Positions 1 to 8,735 of a stretch of 64,000 bases of DNA are shown here, in pieces (positions within the stretch are counted from its first letter, which is position 1; the number at the start of each line of letters is the position of its first letter). The notes beneath the pieces are model-generated. The model saw only the letters and a program-made list of their open reading frames with translations, was not told the DNA's origin and searched no databases. Both the position numbers and the translations under genes were made by a program. Source of the DNA: Caldimonas mangrovi (GTDB lineage Bacteria; Pseudomonadota; Gammaproteobacteria; Burkholderiales; Burkholderiaceae_C); NCBI RefSeq assembly GCF_023721835.1, contig NZ_JAMKFE010000001.1, positions 124,001-188,000 on the forward strand, in the 5' to 3' direction.

Positions 1-20
1 CCGGAGGAGGGGGGCGTCAT

Positions 21-70
21 GGGGTGGCTACTGTAGCGGTTTCCGCCACCCCGCCAAGCCAAGCTATAAT
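21..70 (+). promoter_or_regulatory. Putative promoter of the rpsP operon
   Basis: A perfect TATAAT lies at 65-70, with a weak -35 match (TTCCGC, 41-46) 18 bp upstream. An 8-bp inverted repeat (21-28 with 45-52) overlaps the -35 region and could be an operator or the end of an upstream terminator. The predicted leader to rpsP is about 120 nt. Nothing else is recognisable in the first 196 bases. Confidence 0.55.
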
Positions 71-196
71 TTCGGGTTCTCAACGCCGGCCGGTCGGGTG
101 ATCGGCGTATCTACGGTGTTGGTACCTACCCCCGGATGCTTTGCGCCTGAGTGTCTCCTGGTGCGGCGACCCAAGAAGCAATTCAAAGGAAACATC

Positions 197-448
197 ATGG
201 TCGTGATTCGACTCGCACGCGGCGGCTCCAAGAAGCGCCCGTTCTACAACATCGTTGCCGCCGACTCGCGCAACCGTCGCGACGGGCGCTTCCTCGAGCG
301 CGTGGGCTTTTACAACCCGGTGGCTGCCGGTGCCGCCGAAGGTCTGCGTGTGGCGCACGACCGCATCGAACATTGGGTCAGCCATGGCGCCCAGATGTCG
401 CCGACCGTCGCTCGCCTGGTCCAGCAAGCCAAGAAGGCCACTGCCTAA
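197..448 (+). CDS. rpsP: 30S ribosomal protein S16
   Basis: Small-subunit protein of 83 aa, the usual length for bS16. The N-terminus [20 protein letters not shown] is the classic bS16 signature, binding 16S rRNA in the 5' domain during 30S assembly. The ATG at 197 is chosen because AAAGGA lies 6 nt upstream and the family begins exactly there; an upstream in-frame start would add non-homologous residues. It is the first gene of rpsP-rimM-trmD-rplS, the standard proteobacterial operon coupling ribosomal proteins with a 30S maturation factor and a tRNA methylase. Expression is probably driven by the TATAAT promoter about 130 nt upstream. Confidence 0.97.
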   Translation: MVVIRLARGGSKKRPFYNIVAADSRNRRDGRFLERVGFYNPVAAGAAEGLRVAHDRIEHWVSHGAQMSPTVARLVQQAKKATA

Positions 449-480
449 GAGGCGGTGCCTGCCGGCCATACACCGTGAAC

Positions 481-1059
481 ATGCCCGCCTCGTCCACTGA
501 CGACGTGGTGTGGCCTGAAGACGCGGTCGAGGTCGGGCGTATCCTCGACGCCTGGGGCATCAAGGGCTGGATCAAGGTCCAGCCTTATTCTTCCGACCCC
601 CAGGCGCTCTTTTCCTCTCGGCGCTGGTTCCTCCAGCCGCCCGAAGCTCCCCGCGCCGTCAAGCCCGGCACCGTGTTGCCGCGGCTGCTGAAGATCACCG
701 ACGCCAAGGACCATGGCGACGTGGTGGTGGCCACGGCCCAGGACGTACCGGACCGCGCAGCCGCTGAGGCGTTGAAGGGCGCTCGCGTGTTCGTTTCGCG
801 CGCCAGTTTCCCGAGCGCCGAAGCTGACGAGTTCTACTGGGTCGACCTGATCGGGCTCGAGGTGGTCAACCGGCAGGGCGAGCGGCTGGGGACGGTGGCC
901 GACCTGATGGACACCGGGGCTCACTCGGTACTGCGGGTGCTCGACGACAGCGGCAGCAGCGAGCCGGTCGAGCGGCTGATTCCTTTCGTCGGCGCCTACG
1001 TCGACCAGGTCGACCAGAGCGCCAGGCGCATCACGGTCGATTGGGGTCTGGACTACTGA
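481..1059 (+). CDS. rimM: 16S rRNA processing protein RimM
   Basis: Ribosome maturation factor of 192 aa that assists assembly of the 30S head domain and binds S19. The N-terminal RimM beta-barrel carries a [15 protein letters not shown] block near residues 17-31. A C-terminal PRC-barrel begins around [11 protein letters not shown], residues 118-128. The ATG at 481 lies 32 nt after rpsP and gives the normal family length. It is followed after only 4 nt by trmD. A proline/alanine-rich insert around residues 55-70 is tolerated in this family. Confidence 0.95.
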   Translation: MPASSTDDVVWPEDAVEVGRILDAWGIKGWIKVQPYSSDPQALFSSRRWFLQPPEAPRAVKPGTVLPRLLKITDAKDHGDVVVATAQDVPDRAAAEALKGARVFVSRASFPSAEADEFYWVDLIGLEVVNRQGERLGTVADLMDTGAHSVLRVLDDSGSSEPVERLIPFVGAYVDQVDQSARRITVDWGLDY

Positions 1060-1063
1060 GGCC

Positions 1064-1816
1064 ATGCGCTTCGACGTCGTCACGTTGTTTCCCGACCTGT
1101 TCCAGCCGTTCCTGACGCAAGGTGTGACGCGCCGGGCGTTCGAAAGCGGGCAGGTCGATGTGCGGCTGTGGCAGTTGCGCGACTTTGCCGACGACAACTA
1201 CCGCCGTGTCGACGACCGCCCGTACGGCGGTGGGCCCGGCATGGTGATGCTGGTCGAGCCGCTGGAGCGGGCGCTGGCAGCCGTGCGGCAGCAGCGCCAG
1301 GAGGATGGTCCCGTGGTGCTGTTCACGCCGACCGGGCGCCGCATCGACCAGGCGCTGCTGCAGGAATGGGCGGCGGGGCCGGGCGCGACCCTGGTGTGCG
1401 GCCGCTACGAAGGCATCGATCAGCGTTTCGTCGACAGCCACGTCGACCTGGAGCTGAGCCTGGGCGATTTCGTGCTGTCCGGTGGGGAGTTGCCGGCGTT
1501 GGCGCTGCTGGACGGCGTCGCCCGCCTGCAGCCCGGTGTACTCAACGATGCGCAGTCACATGCACAGGACAGCTTCAGCGATGGCCTGCTCGACTGCCCG
1601 CACTACAGCCGCCCGGAAGTGCTGCAGACCGAGCAGGGGCCGCGGGCTGTGCCGCCCGTGCTGCTGTCGGGCCATCATGCCGACATCGCACGCTGGCGCC
1701 GGGAGCAATCGTTGCGACTGACGGCCGGGCGCCGGCCCGACCTGATCGCCGCTGCTCGGGCAGCCGGAAGCCTGTCGCCGGATGACGAGAAGTTCCTGGC
1801 CGCACTTCAGCTATAA
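1064..1816 (+). CDS. trmD: tRNA (guanine-N1)-methyltransferase TrmD
   Basis: SPOUT-class methylase that makes m1G37 in tRNAs reading CNN and some GNN codons, preventing +1 frameshifts. The 250-aa length is typical. Knot-forming motifs are present: GRYEGID at residues 113-119 and [11 protein letters not shown] at 132-142, which surround the SAM pocket. The N-terminus [13 protein letters not shown] is canonical. It starts 4 nt after rimM stops, so translational coupling is likely. Its stop codon lies inside a TATAAT hexamer that may be a promoter for rplS. Confidence 0.97.
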   Translation: MRFDVVTLFPDLFQPFLTQGVTRRAFESGQVDVRLWQLRDFADDNYRRVDDRPYGGGPGMVMLVEPLERALAAVRQQRQEDGPVVLFTPTGRRIDQALLQEWAAGPGATLVCGRYEGIDQRFVDSHVDLELSLGDFVLSGGELPALALLDGVARLQPGVLNDAQSHAQDSFSDGLLDCPHYSRPEVLQTEQGPRAVPPVLLSGHHADIARWRREQSLRLTAGRRPDLIAAARAAGSLSPDDEKFLAALQL

Positions 1817-1817
1817 T
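1812..1817 (+). promoter_or_regulatory. Possible internal promoter (-10) for rplS
   Basis: A perfect TATAAT spans 1812-1817 and contains the trmD stop codon. No convincing -35 is visible 16-18 bp upstream. If active, rplS would have its own leader of about 80 nt in addition to operon read-through. Confidence is low because it rests on one hexamer. Confidence 0.35.
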
Positions 1818-1903
1818 CATCGGCTTTTCGATCCTCTGCCAAGCAGGCGGCGCCGTTGCGTTCGCCACTTTCGCAAGCGTTGGCACGATCATTTGGAGAA
1901 ATC

Positions 1904-2257
1904 ATGGATCTGATCCAGCAACTCGAGCAGGAAGAAATTGCTCGCCTGAACAAGACCGTGCCGGCCTTTGCACCCGGCGACACGGTCATCGTCAACGTGA
2001 ACGTCGTCGAAGGTACCCGCAAGCGCGTGCAGGCCTACGAAGGCGTCGTGATTGCCAAGCGCAATCGCGGGCTGAACTCCAGCTTCATCGTGCGCAAGAT
2101 TTCCAGCGGCGAAGGCGTCGAGCGGACCTTCCAGCTCTACAGCCCGCTGATCGCGTCGATCGAAGTCAAGCGTCGCGGCGACGTCCGCCGCGCGAAGCTG
2201 TACTACCTGCGCCAGCGCAGCGGCAAGTCGGCACGCATCAAAGAGAAGCTGGCGTAA
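1904..2257 (+). CDS. rplS: 50S ribosomal protein L19
   Basis: bL19, 117 aa, sits at the 30S-50S interface next to bridge B8. It opens [20 protein letters not shown] and includes [26 protein letters not shown], the conserved L19 core around residues 24-50. The ATG at 1904 is preceded by GGAGA at 1895-1899, and the homologous N-terminus starts there. It is last in the rpsP operon and is followed by a strong hairpin terminator, so the operon probably ends here. Confidence 0.97.
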   Translation: MDLIQQLEQEEIARLNKTVPAFAPGDTVIVNVNVVEGTRKRVQAYEGVVIAKRNRGLNSSFIVRKISSGEGVERTFQLYSPLIASIEVKRRGDVRRAKLYYLRQRSGKSARIKEKLA

Positions 2258-2330
2258 AAGAAGCCCGCGCAAGCAGGCTTCCTGCCTTGCGCAAGCCGGT
2301 CGTTCTGCACATTTGCAGACAGCCGGCACG

Positions 2331-2366
2331 AGCCGCCTGGCGCATGATGCGCGGGCGGCTTTTTCG
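2331..2366 (+). terminator. Rho-independent terminator after rplS
   Basis: AGCCGCC (2331-2337) pairs with GGCGGCT (2354-2360), and an inner CGCA/TGCG pairing extends the hairpin. TTTTC follows immediately. The following gene starts 16 nt later. Confidence 0.75.
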
Positions 2367-2381
2367 TTTCCGCCTGTCTCC

Positions 2382-3050
2382 ATGTCGTTGATCCTGAATC
2401 CCGAGGAACTGCCGGTTGTCGGCGTCGATGCGCACCTGCCCCCGGTGGCTGCGGAGCGGTTGCAGCCTGCGGCGCTGCGCGAGCGCTTTCTGGCGCCACC
2501 GCCATGGGAGCCCGAGGTCGCGGCCGAACGCCGCATCGGGGCGCGCGAGCCGGCCCATGCCTCGGTGCTGATTCCGCTGGTGGTGCGCAACGAACTGTCG
2601 GTGCTGCTGACCCGGCGTACCGAGCATTTGCGCGACCACGCCGGGCAGATCAGTTTTCCCGGTGGGCGTGCCGAGCCTCACGATGCCGATGCGGCCGCCA
2701 CGGCTCTGCGCGAGGCGGAAGAAGAGGTCGGCCTGCCGCACGAGCATGTCGAGGTGATCGGCTCGCTGCCGATCTACAAGACCGTCACGGCGTTCATGGT
2801 GACACCCGTCGTTGCACTGGTGCGGCCCGGGTTCGAACTGCGGCCCGACCCGTTCGAGGTGGCCGACGTGTTCGAGGTGCCGCTGAGCTTTCTGATGCAG
2901 CCGGCGAACCATCAGCGCCACGTCTTCGAATTTGCCGGCGAGCGCCGCGAATTCTTCTCCATGCCGTGGCAACACGCCGAGCAGCGATACTTCATCTGGG
3001 GCGCTACGGCGGCCATGCTGCGCAACCTGTACCGCTTTCTCTCGGCTTGA
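2382..3050 (+). CDS. Nudix hydrolase, CoA pyrophosphatase (NudL-like)
   Basis: Likely hydrolyses CoA, acetyl-CoA or oxidised CoA to 3',5'-ADP and phosphopantetheines. The NuCoA segment LLTRRTEHLRDHAGQISFPGG precedes a Nudix box ending ATALREAEEEVGL (about residues 108-120), with REAEEE supplying metal-binding glutamates. The 222-aa length fits NudL/YeaB relatives. The ATG at 2382 is the first one after the rplS terminator; upstream in-frame sequence runs through that hairpin. The neighbouring CobD-like gene starts 31 nt downstream with its own -10-like element. Substrate assignment is by family motif. Confidence 0.88.
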   Translation: MSLILNPEELPVVGVDAHLPPVAAERLQPAALRERFLAPPPWEPEVAAERRIGAREPAHASVLIPLVVRNELSVLLTRRTEHLRDHAGQISFPGGRAEPHDADAAATALREAEEEVGLPHEHVEVIGSLPIYKTVTAFMVTPVVALVRPGFELRPDPFEVADVFEVPLSFLMQPANHQRHVFEFAGERREFFSMPWQHAEQRYFIWGATAAMLRNLYRFLSA

Positions 3051-3067
3051 CCGGCCCACCCGGCGGC

Positions 3068-3073
3068 TATCAT
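3068..3073 (+). promoter_or_regulatory. -10-like hexamer adjoining cobD-like start (leaderless pattern)
   Basis: TATCAT ends 8 nt before the ATG at 3082, and no Shine-Dalgarno sequence lies between. The predicted transcription start falls at or next to the start codon. The same layout recurs at several genes in this window. Confidence 0.4.
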
Positions 3074-3081
3074 GCCGACTC

Positions 3082-4071
3082 ATGAGTTTCTTCTCGGTTC
3101 TCTTCGCACTGCTGATCGAGCAACTCAAGCCCTTGCGCGGTGGCAACGTGATCCACGAGTCGCTGATGGCGTGGGTGCGCTGGACGGGGCGCAACTTCGA
3201 CGCTGGCAAGGACGTGCATGCCTGGGTGGTGTGGGGCATCACGGTGATCGTGCCCGCGCTGTTGACCTGGGGCGTGTTCTACGTGATCGCCCAGTTCAGC
3301 CTGCTGGCGGCGTTGGCGTGGAATATCGCAGTGCTGTACATGACGCTCGGGTTCCGGCAGTTCAGCCACTACTTCACGGACATTCGTGATGCGCTCGAGC
3401 GTGGCGACGAGAACACCGCCCGTCGCCTGCTGGCCGAGTGGCGCCACCTCGACGCGAGCGAGCTGCCGCGCAGGGAGTTGCTGCGCCACGTGATCGAGCA
3501 TTCCCTGCTGGCGGCGCATCGCCACGTCTTCGGCGTGTTTTTCTGGTTCGTGCTCCTGGCCACCGTGGGACTCGGGCCGGCGGGCGCGGTGCTGTACCGC
3601 ATGGCCGAGTTTTCGAGCCGCTACTGGGCGTACAAGAGCCGCACCATCGGCGTACCGAGCAACCAGCGGCTGATGGAGCTGGCGCAACAGCTCTTCGGCA
3701 TGCTCGACCACGTGCCGGCGCGGCTCACGGCCTTCGGCTTCGCGGTGGTCGGCAACTTCGAGGAAGCGATCGACAGTTGGCGCCGACACAGCGAGCTGTG
3801 GCGGTATGCGAATGACGGCATCATTCTCGCCGCTGCAGCTGGCGCTGTCGGTGTGCGTCTGGGCGGCAGCAGTGCGCCGAGCGTGACCCCCGACCGCTCG
3901 AAGACCTTCGAGATCGGCGCGGCCACCGAAGCGGGCGAGGCTGAAGGCTCGACCCATGGTCTTCCGCCCGAACTCGGCCATCTGCGCAGTATCGTCGGAC
4001 TGGTGTGGCGCTCGGTGGTGCTGTGGATGCTGCTGCTGGCGCTGCTGTCGCTGGCCAACCTCGTCGGCTGA
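3082..4071 (+). CDS. CobD/CbiB-family membrane protein, orphan
   Basis: Integral membrane protein of 329 aa related to CobD/CbiB, which joins aminopropanol to cobyric acid in cobalamin synthesis. Visible features include an N-terminal segment MSFFSVLFALLIEQ, hydrophobic spans near residues 45-95 and 155-175, a central GVFFWFVLLATVGLGPAGAVLYRM block shared with the family, and a C-terminal span. No other cobalamin gene is nearby, and this divergent clade is widespread in Burkholderiales beside Nudix and rsgA genes, so a role in B12 synthesis is not established. The ATG at 3082 gives the family-like start. It converges on rsgA. Confidence 0.75.
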   Translation: MSFFSVLFALLIEQLKPLRGGNVIHESLMAWVRWTGRNFDAGKDVHAWVVWGITVIVPALLTWGVFYVIAQFSLLAALAWNIAVLYMTLGFRQFSHYFTDIRDALERGDENTARRLLAEWRHLDASELPRRELLRHVIEHSLLAAHRHVFGVFFWFVLLATVGLGPAGAVLYRMAEFSSRYWAYKSRTIGVPSNQRLMELAQQLFGMLDHVPARLTAFGFAVVGNFEEAIDSWRRHSELWRYANDGIILAAAAGAVGVRLGGSSAPSVTPDRSKTFEIGAATEAGEAEGSTHGLPPELGHLRSIVGLVWRSVVLWMLLLALLSLANLVG

Positions 4072-4132
4072 GCCGCCAGGACCGTGCCGGGCAAACGCGC
4101 CGTCCCACGGTCGCCGGAGCCGCGGGCGGGGC

Positions 4133-5047
4133 TCAGTACACCTGCCGCCCCAACTCTTCGAGGATCTCCCCGTAGATGCGGTAGCGCGCCGGGCTGATCT
4201 CGCCGCGCTCGACTGCAGCGCGTACGCCGCAGCCCGGCTCCTGCCGATGCGTGCAGTTGTAGAAGCGGCACTGGCCGGCATGCTCGCGCAGGTCTGGCAT
4301 GTAGGCTGGCAACTGCTGCGCCTCGACCTGCCGCAAACCGAACTCCTGGAAGCCCGGCGAATCGATCAGACCGGTGCTGCGCTCGGCATCGAGCCAGTAC
4401 CACTGAGTGCTGGTGGTCGTGTGCCGGCCGGAGTTGAGCGCCTGCGAGATCTCGCCTACCTGTGCCTGGGCCTCCGGCACCATCAGGTTGATCAGCGTGC
4501 TCTTGCCGGTGCCCGAGGGGCCCAGCACCAGCGTGCTGCGGCCCTGCAGCCGCGGCGCCAGAATCTCCCGCGATTCGTCGCGCCGGGCCTTCAGCGCGAC
4601 CTCGACCAGCTCGTAGCCCATCGCCCGGTAGGGCGCGAGGCGTTCACGCGCCGCCGCGGCCTGGGGCAGGTCGACCTTGTTGAGCAGGATGCACACGGGG
4701 ATGCCGGCGTACTCGGCCGCGATCAGCGAGCGACTCAACTGCGACTCGCTGAACACCGGCTCGGCGGCCACCATCACGAGCAGCAGGTCGAGGTTGGCGG
4801 CGAAGGACTTGGTGCGCCATTCGTCCTGCCGGAACAGCAGATTGCGGCGCGGCTCGATCTGCTCGATCACGCCTTCGTCGCCGACGTTGGAGACGGTCGG
4901 CTGCCAGCGAACACGATCGCCGACGACACAGTCGCTCTTCTTGCCGCGCGGGTGGCAGATCAGTCGCTGACCCTCAGGCGTTTCCACGATGTAGTGACGG
5001 CCGTACCCGGCCACGACCAGCCCGATGTCCAGTTCGACGGTCTTCAC
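4133..5047 (-). CDS. rsgA: Ribosome small subunit-dependent GTPase A (RsgA)
   Basis: Circularly permuted GTPase that acts late in 30S maturation; about 304 aa. An N-terminal OB-fold is followed by G4 NKVD (near residue 124), the P-loop GPSGTGKS (near 177) and G3 DSPG (near 230). The C-terminal zinc site has Cys-x4-Cys-x-His-x5-Cys spacing (CRFYNCTHRQEPGC, near 260-274). No ATG is available at the N-terminus: GTG at 5047 or the preceding TTG at 5050 are both plausible, and I chose GTG. It follows the pterin dehydratase gene by about 9 nt, so they are probably co-transcribed. Confidence 0.95.
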   Translation of the reverse strand: MKTVELDIGLVVAGYGRHYIVETPEGQRLICHPRGKKSDCVVGDRVRWQPTVSNVGDEGVIEQIEPRRNLLFRQDEWRTKSFAANLDLLLVMVAAEPVFSESQLSRSLIAAEYAGIPVCILLNKVDLPQAAAARERLAPYRAMGYELVEVALKARRDESREILAPRLQGRSTLVLGPSGTGKSTLINLMVPEAQAQVGEISQALNSGRHTTTSTQWYWLDAERSTGLIDSPGFQEFGLRQVEAQQLPAYMPDLREHAGQCRFYNCTHRQEPGCGVRAAVERGEISPARYRIYGEILEELGRQVY

Positions 5048-5056
5048 CAAGGCGCG

Positions 5057-5380
5057 TCAGCCCAGCAAGGCGTCCGCTTTGGCGGCGCAGATGAAGTCGT
5101 TGATCGAGATGCCGCCGACCGAATGGGTGTTGAAGCGCACCTGGCAGCTGCCGTACTTGACGAGCAGGTCGGGGTGGTGGTCTTCGGCATGGGCAATCCA
5201 CGCCAGCGCGTTCACGAAGGCCAGGGTCCGGTGGTAGTTGTCGAAGGTGTACGTCTTCTCGATCGCGCCTTCTTTCAGCGCCCAGCCGCTGAGCTGGCGC
5301 AAGCCGGTTTCGATCGCGTCGGCAGACATCGGCGAGCCGCCCTCGAGCGGGCGGCACTTCTGGTTCAAAAGAGTGTTCAT
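5057..5380 (-). CDS. phhB: 4a-hydroxytetrahydrobiopterin (pterin-4a-carbinolamine) dehydratase
   Basis: Dehydrates pterin-4a-carbinolamine formed by phenylalanine hydroxylase, and belongs to the PCD/DCoH family. The 107-aa length is normal. The active-site signature HAEDHHPDLLVKYGSCQV (residues 64-81) contains the catalytic His-His-Pro. The start ATG overlaps the last 4 nt of the upstream M48 protease gene, so translation is probably coupled. No phenylalanine hydroxylase gene is in the window. The gene symbol is by family. Confidence 0.9.
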   Translation of the reverse strand: MNTLLNQKCRPLEGGSPMSADAIETGLRQLSGWALKEGAIEKTYTFDNYHRTLAFVNALAWIAHAEDHHPDLLVKYGSCQVRFNTHSVGGISINDFICAAKADALLG

Positions 5381-6660
5381 GGCATCGCACTCGTGTGGGC
5401 TTGCATGGCCGCCAGGCGCTGCGACGCCGGCGGGTGGGAATAGTAGAAGCGCACGTAGACCGGGTCGGGTGTCAGCGTCGAGGCGTTGTCTTCGTAAAGC
5501 TTGAGCAGCGCGGCGGCGAGATCGCGTCCGTCGGCCTGCTCGCAGGCATACGCATCGGCTTCGAACTCGTGCCGCCTCGACAGGCTCGCGGCCCACGGCG
5601 AGACGAAGAACATGAACACCGGCCCCGCGAGCAGGAACAGCAGCAGCGCCACGGCGTCGTTCGGCGCGGCCAGGTTGGGCGACACCCCCAGCCCGGCATA
5701 GAACCACGTCTGGTTCGACAGCCAGCCCAGCAGTGCAAAGCCGAGCAGGCTGATGCCGAAGATCGCGAACATGCGCTTGAGCACATGGCGACGTCTGAAG
5801 TGACCGAGCTCGTGCGCAAGCACCGCCTCGACCTCGCCGGGCGAGAGTTTGTTGATCAGCGTGTCGAAGAACACCACGCGCTTGGCCGCACCGAACCCGG
5901 TGAAGTAGGCATTGGCGTGGGCCGAGCGCCTGGAGCCGTCCATCACGAACAGCCCCTTGGCCCGGAAGCCGCAGCGCGCCATCAGCGCCTGCACGCGCTC
6001 GCGCAGCGTGTCGTCGGCCAGCGGCTCGAACTTGTTGAACAGCGGCGCGATCACGGTCGGGACGATCACCAGCATCAGCAGGCTGAACGCGACCCAGGCG
6101 CCCCAGGCCCACAGCCACCATGTGTCGCCCGCGGCGCCCATCAGCCACAGGATCAGCGCGGCGATCGGCAGGCCCAGCAAAGCGCCGACGATCAGGCTCT
6201 TGACGAGGTCGCCGAGGTAAAGCCTCCATGTCATGCGATTGAAGCCGAAACGCTGCTCGATGCGGAAGGTGCTCCAGAGCTCGAACGGCAGGTCGAGTAC
6301 CCCACCGATGACACTGAAGGCGACCAGCAGCGCCAGCTGGTAGGCCATGTCGCCCCATGCCGGCTGCACCGCGTCGCGCACCGCGGCATTCAGCGCGTCG
6401 AGCCCGCCCAGCAGCGTCCAGCCGAGCAGCACGGCCGCGCCGAAGGTGGTCGTCAGCAGCCCGAAACGCAGCTTCGCGACGGTGTAGTCGGCGGCGCGCT
6501 GGTGCGCTTCGAGCGAGACCCGGCCGGCGAAGGCGACCGGGACGGCGCCGCGGTGTTGCGCAACGTGCCGGATTTGCCGGCTCGCGAGCCAGAACTTGGT
6601 CCCCAGGGTGGCCAGCAGCGCGGCCGCAAAGGCCAGGGTCAGAACGGAGGCAGCTTGCAT
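5377..6660 (-). CDS. M48 family metallopeptidase, Ste24/CAAX protease-like
   Basis: Membrane zinc protease of 427 aa with the Ste24 layout: several N-terminal membrane spans, then HELGH (about 283-287) and, further on, a HEFEADAYA segment whose glutamate is the third zinc ligand, with more C-terminal spans. Likely acts in inner-membrane quality control; a CAAX-processing role is not expected in bacteria. The ATG at 6660 is chosen because a TACACT hexamer on this strand (6674-6669) ends 8 nt before it. A TTG at 6669 would overlap that element. It overlaps phhB by 4 nt and diverges from orn. Confidence 0.88.
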   Translation of the reverse strand: MQAASVLTLAFAAALLATLGTKFWLASRQIRHVAQHRGAVPVAFAGRVSLEAHQRAADYTVAKLRFGLLTTTFGAAVLLGWTLLGGLDALNAAVRDAVQPAWGDMAYQLALLVAFSVIGGVLDLPFELWSTFRIEQRFGFNRMTWRLYLGDLVKSLIVGALLGLPIAALILWLMGAAGDTWWLWAWGAWVAFSLLMLVIVPTVIAPLFNKFEPLADDTLRERVQALMARCGFRAKGLFVMDGSRRSAHANAYFTGFGAAKRVVFFDTLINKLSPGEVEAVLAHELGHFRRRHVLKRMFAIFGISLLGFALLGWLSNQTWFYAGLGVSPNLAAPNDAVALLLFLLAGPVFMFFVSPWAASLSRRHEFEADAYACEQADGRDLAAALLKLYEDNASTLTPDPVYVRFYYSHPPASQRLAAMQAHTSAMP

Positions 6661-6668
6661 AGGCTGCA

Positions 6669-6674
6669 AGTGTA
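6669..6674 (-). promoter_or_regulatory. -10-like hexamer adjoining M48 protease start (leaderless pattern)
   Basis: TACACT on the minus strand ends 8 nt before the ATG at 6660. No Shine-Dalgarno sequence is seen between them. Confidence 0.4.
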
Positions 6675-6731
6675 GGCGCCGGCAGGGTCGGGGCCCGGAT
6701 GGCGGAAAATGCCCCGATCACAGGAGAGCGC

Positions 6732-7310
6732 ATGACCGAAGACACCACCGCCATCCCACCCGCTTTGGCCTTCAACGACCAGAACCTGATCTGGATCGAC
6801 ATGGAGATGACCGGCCTGTACCCCGAGCGCGACCGCGTCATCGAGATTGCCGTGGTCGTGACCGACCCGCAACTGACCGTGCGCGTCGAGGGCCCCGTGT
6901 TCGCGGTGCACCAGGCCGACGAGGTGCTCAACGCGATGGACGCCTGGAACAAGGGCACGCATGGGCGCTCGGGCCTGATCGACCGCGTCAAGGCGTCGAC
7001 CATCACCGAAGTCCAGGCCGAGGAACAGACGATCGAGTTCCTGAAGCGTTTCGTCTCGAAGAGCGCGTCGCCGATGTGCGGCAACTCGATCTGCCAGGAC
7101 CGCCGGTTCCTTGCCAACTACATGCCGCGGCTCGAAGGTTTCTTCCACTACCGCAACCTCGACGTCAGCACACTGAAGGAGTTGGCGCGGCGCTGGAAGC
7201 CCGACCTGCTCAACGGCTTCAAGAAGGCGCAGAAGCACACCGCGCTGGCGGACATCCACGAGTCGATCGACGAACTGGCCTATTACCGTCAGCACTTCCT
7301 GCAGGCCTGA
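6732..7310 (+). CDS. orn: Oligoribonuclease
   Basis: DEDDh 3'-5' exoribonuclease that degrades 2-5 nt RNAs, including pGpG from cyclic-di-GMP turnover. 192 aa. The catalytic motifs are present: WIDMEMTGL (first Asp-Glu), a central SICQDRRF block (Asp), and [14 protein letters not shown] (His and final Asp). The ATG at 6732 is preceded by AGGAGA 5-6 nt upstream; an earlier in-frame ATG at 6699 has no ribosome site. It converges on the DUF3999 gene with only 3 nt between stops. An EAL phosphodiesterase further along the window would supply its pGpG substrate. Confidence 0.95.
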   Translation: MTEDTTAIPPALAFNDQNLIWIDMEMTGLYPERDRVIEIAVVVTDPQLTVRVEGPVFAVHQADEVLNAMDAWNKGTHGRSGLIDRVKASTITEVQAEEQTIEFLKRFVSKSASPMCGNSICQDRRFLANYMPRLEGFFHYRNLDVSTLKELARRWKPDLLNGFKKAQKHTALADIHESIDELAYYRQHFLQA

Positions 7311-7313
7311 TGC

Positions 7314-8735
7314 TCACGGCGGCGGGGGCGCGTTCATCTCGCGCATCAACCGCCGTGCCAGCCAGGCAAGCAAGCCGACCGCGACGGCCAGTACCGCCCA
7401 CAGGGCCCAGCGCCGGCGTTCGGCCGGCGTGCTGCGGGAAAGGCGCTCGGTGAGCGACAGCGAGGGGGGCGTGACGGCCTGGACCTCGCCGAGCGTCGCT
7501 GCGGGGAGCGTGAATTCCTCGCCTGTCCGGTAGCCGGGAATCAACTGCGCCAGGCTCACGTCCTGAGGCCCCGCATGCGCCTTGCCGACCTGCAGAGAGA
7601 AGGGCGGCTCGCCACGCGCGGCGAATACCAGCTGTGGCGCTTGCCAATGCACCGTGGACGGTAGCGCCTGCGCTCCGACGTCGGGACTGCGCGCCGAAAG
7701 GCGCAGTCGCCAATATCGAGAGGGCGGGACCGACAGATCGACACCCGGCGCACGCAACTCGCGGCCATCGCGCAACAACCAATAACTGGTGAAGCTGGCG
7801 ACCGGCTGCCAGGAGTCGCGTGTCTCGGCGCGCCGGTCGAGCTGGAAGCTCGCTACCGTGTTGCGCTGCGGCAGTTCGAGCTGCAGTCGACGCAGCGCGA
7901 CGCTGCCTTGCAGGTCGAGCACCCATTCACGCACCGCCCCCCCCTCGGCTGGGACCGGTTCGAAGCGGACCTGGGCGCTGTCCAGGGCGGCGCTGTCGCT
8001 TCGGCCTTGCAACTCGGCATCCACCCGCTGCAGCGGCACGGCCGGGTCCAGACGCAGTCGCAGGTACTTGGGGACGGACGTGTCCGACGGCATGAGGATG
8101 CGGCGCACCGACAGTCGCTCGCCGGCAGCACCGCCGACGCCGGGGGCGTCGAGCAGCAAGGCATCCCCGGCAGGCCGCCATTGCTGCAGATCGTCGCTCG
8201 CTTCCAGCACGGCGTGGACGGTCGAGCCCTCGGCGGGCGTCTGCCAGTCGACACGCAAGGCGAGCAGGCGTTCGCCGGCGCCGAGCTCGCGGCGAACCCG
8301 GTTCAGGTCCAGCAGCCATTGCGCGGCAACGGTGGGCGGGGCCGGCGCGACGGAGGATGCAGTTTCGACCTGCACCACGGCGCCCTGCGCATCGACCCGC
8401 ACTTTCACCGGCGCGTGGCGACCGGCCGTCGCTGCCACCGCGGGCCAGGCAAAGCGGGGGACGGCCACCAGGCGCGTCGAGGTCTGCGTGGGCGGTGGTT
8501 CGGCCCAGGCCATCGGCACCGGCGCGCCGTTGGCGCTGAGCACACGCACGTCGGCCAGGTCCTGGCGCTGCGAGCGTTGCAACACGGCGAGCGGTAGCAC
8601 CAGCCGGTGCAAGCCGTCATCGGAATGAAGCTGGACGGAGGCCTGCGCCGCGAACTCCGGCACAGCGGGCGCTGCAACGGCGGTGACGCACAAGACCAGC
8701 ACGGCCCCACCGGCCAAGGACGCAAGACGTTTCAT
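7314..8735 (-). CDS. DUF3999 family protein, envelope-anchored
   Basis: Protein of unknown function, 473 aa. It has a signal peptide (MKRLASLAGGAVLVLCVTAVAA), a long beta-rich periplasmic region, and a C-terminal membrane anchor (WALWAVLAVAVGLLAWLA) ending in a short Arg-rich cytoplasmic tail. The beta-rich region contains discoidin-like stretches such as LEASDDLQQWRPAGDALL. The start ATG overlaps the stop of the DUF2339 gene by 4 nt, and these two families are regularly adjacent, so they probably form a membrane complex. Function unknown. Confidence 0.85.
   Translation of the reverse strand: MKRLASLAGGAVLVLCVTAVAAPAVPEFAAQASVQLHSDDGLHRLVLPLAVLQRSQRQDLADVRVLSANGAPVPMAWAEPPPTQTSTRLVAVPRFAWPAVAATAGRHAPVKVRVDAQGAVVQVETASSVAPAPPTVAAQWLLDLNRVRRELGAGERLLALRVDWQTPAEGSTVHAVLEASDDLQQWRPAGDALLLDAPGVGGAAGERLSVRRILMPSDTSVPKYLRLRLDPAVPLQRVDAELQGRSDSAALDSAQVRFEPVPAEGGAVREWVLDLQGSVALRRLQLELPQRNTVASFQLDRRAETRDSWQPVASFTSYWLLRDGRELRAPGVDLSVPPSRYWRLRLSARSPDVGAQALPSTVHWQAPQLVFAARGEPPFSLQVGKAHAGPQDVSLAQLIPGYRTGEEFTLPAATLGEVQAVTPPSLSLTERLSRSTPAERRRWALWAVLAVAVGLLAWLARRLMREMNAPPPP

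Noticed and set aside
5381-7117. Upstream extension of the pterin dehydratase frame
   Set aside because: The 107-aa family length and the ATGA overlap with the protease gene place the start at 5380.
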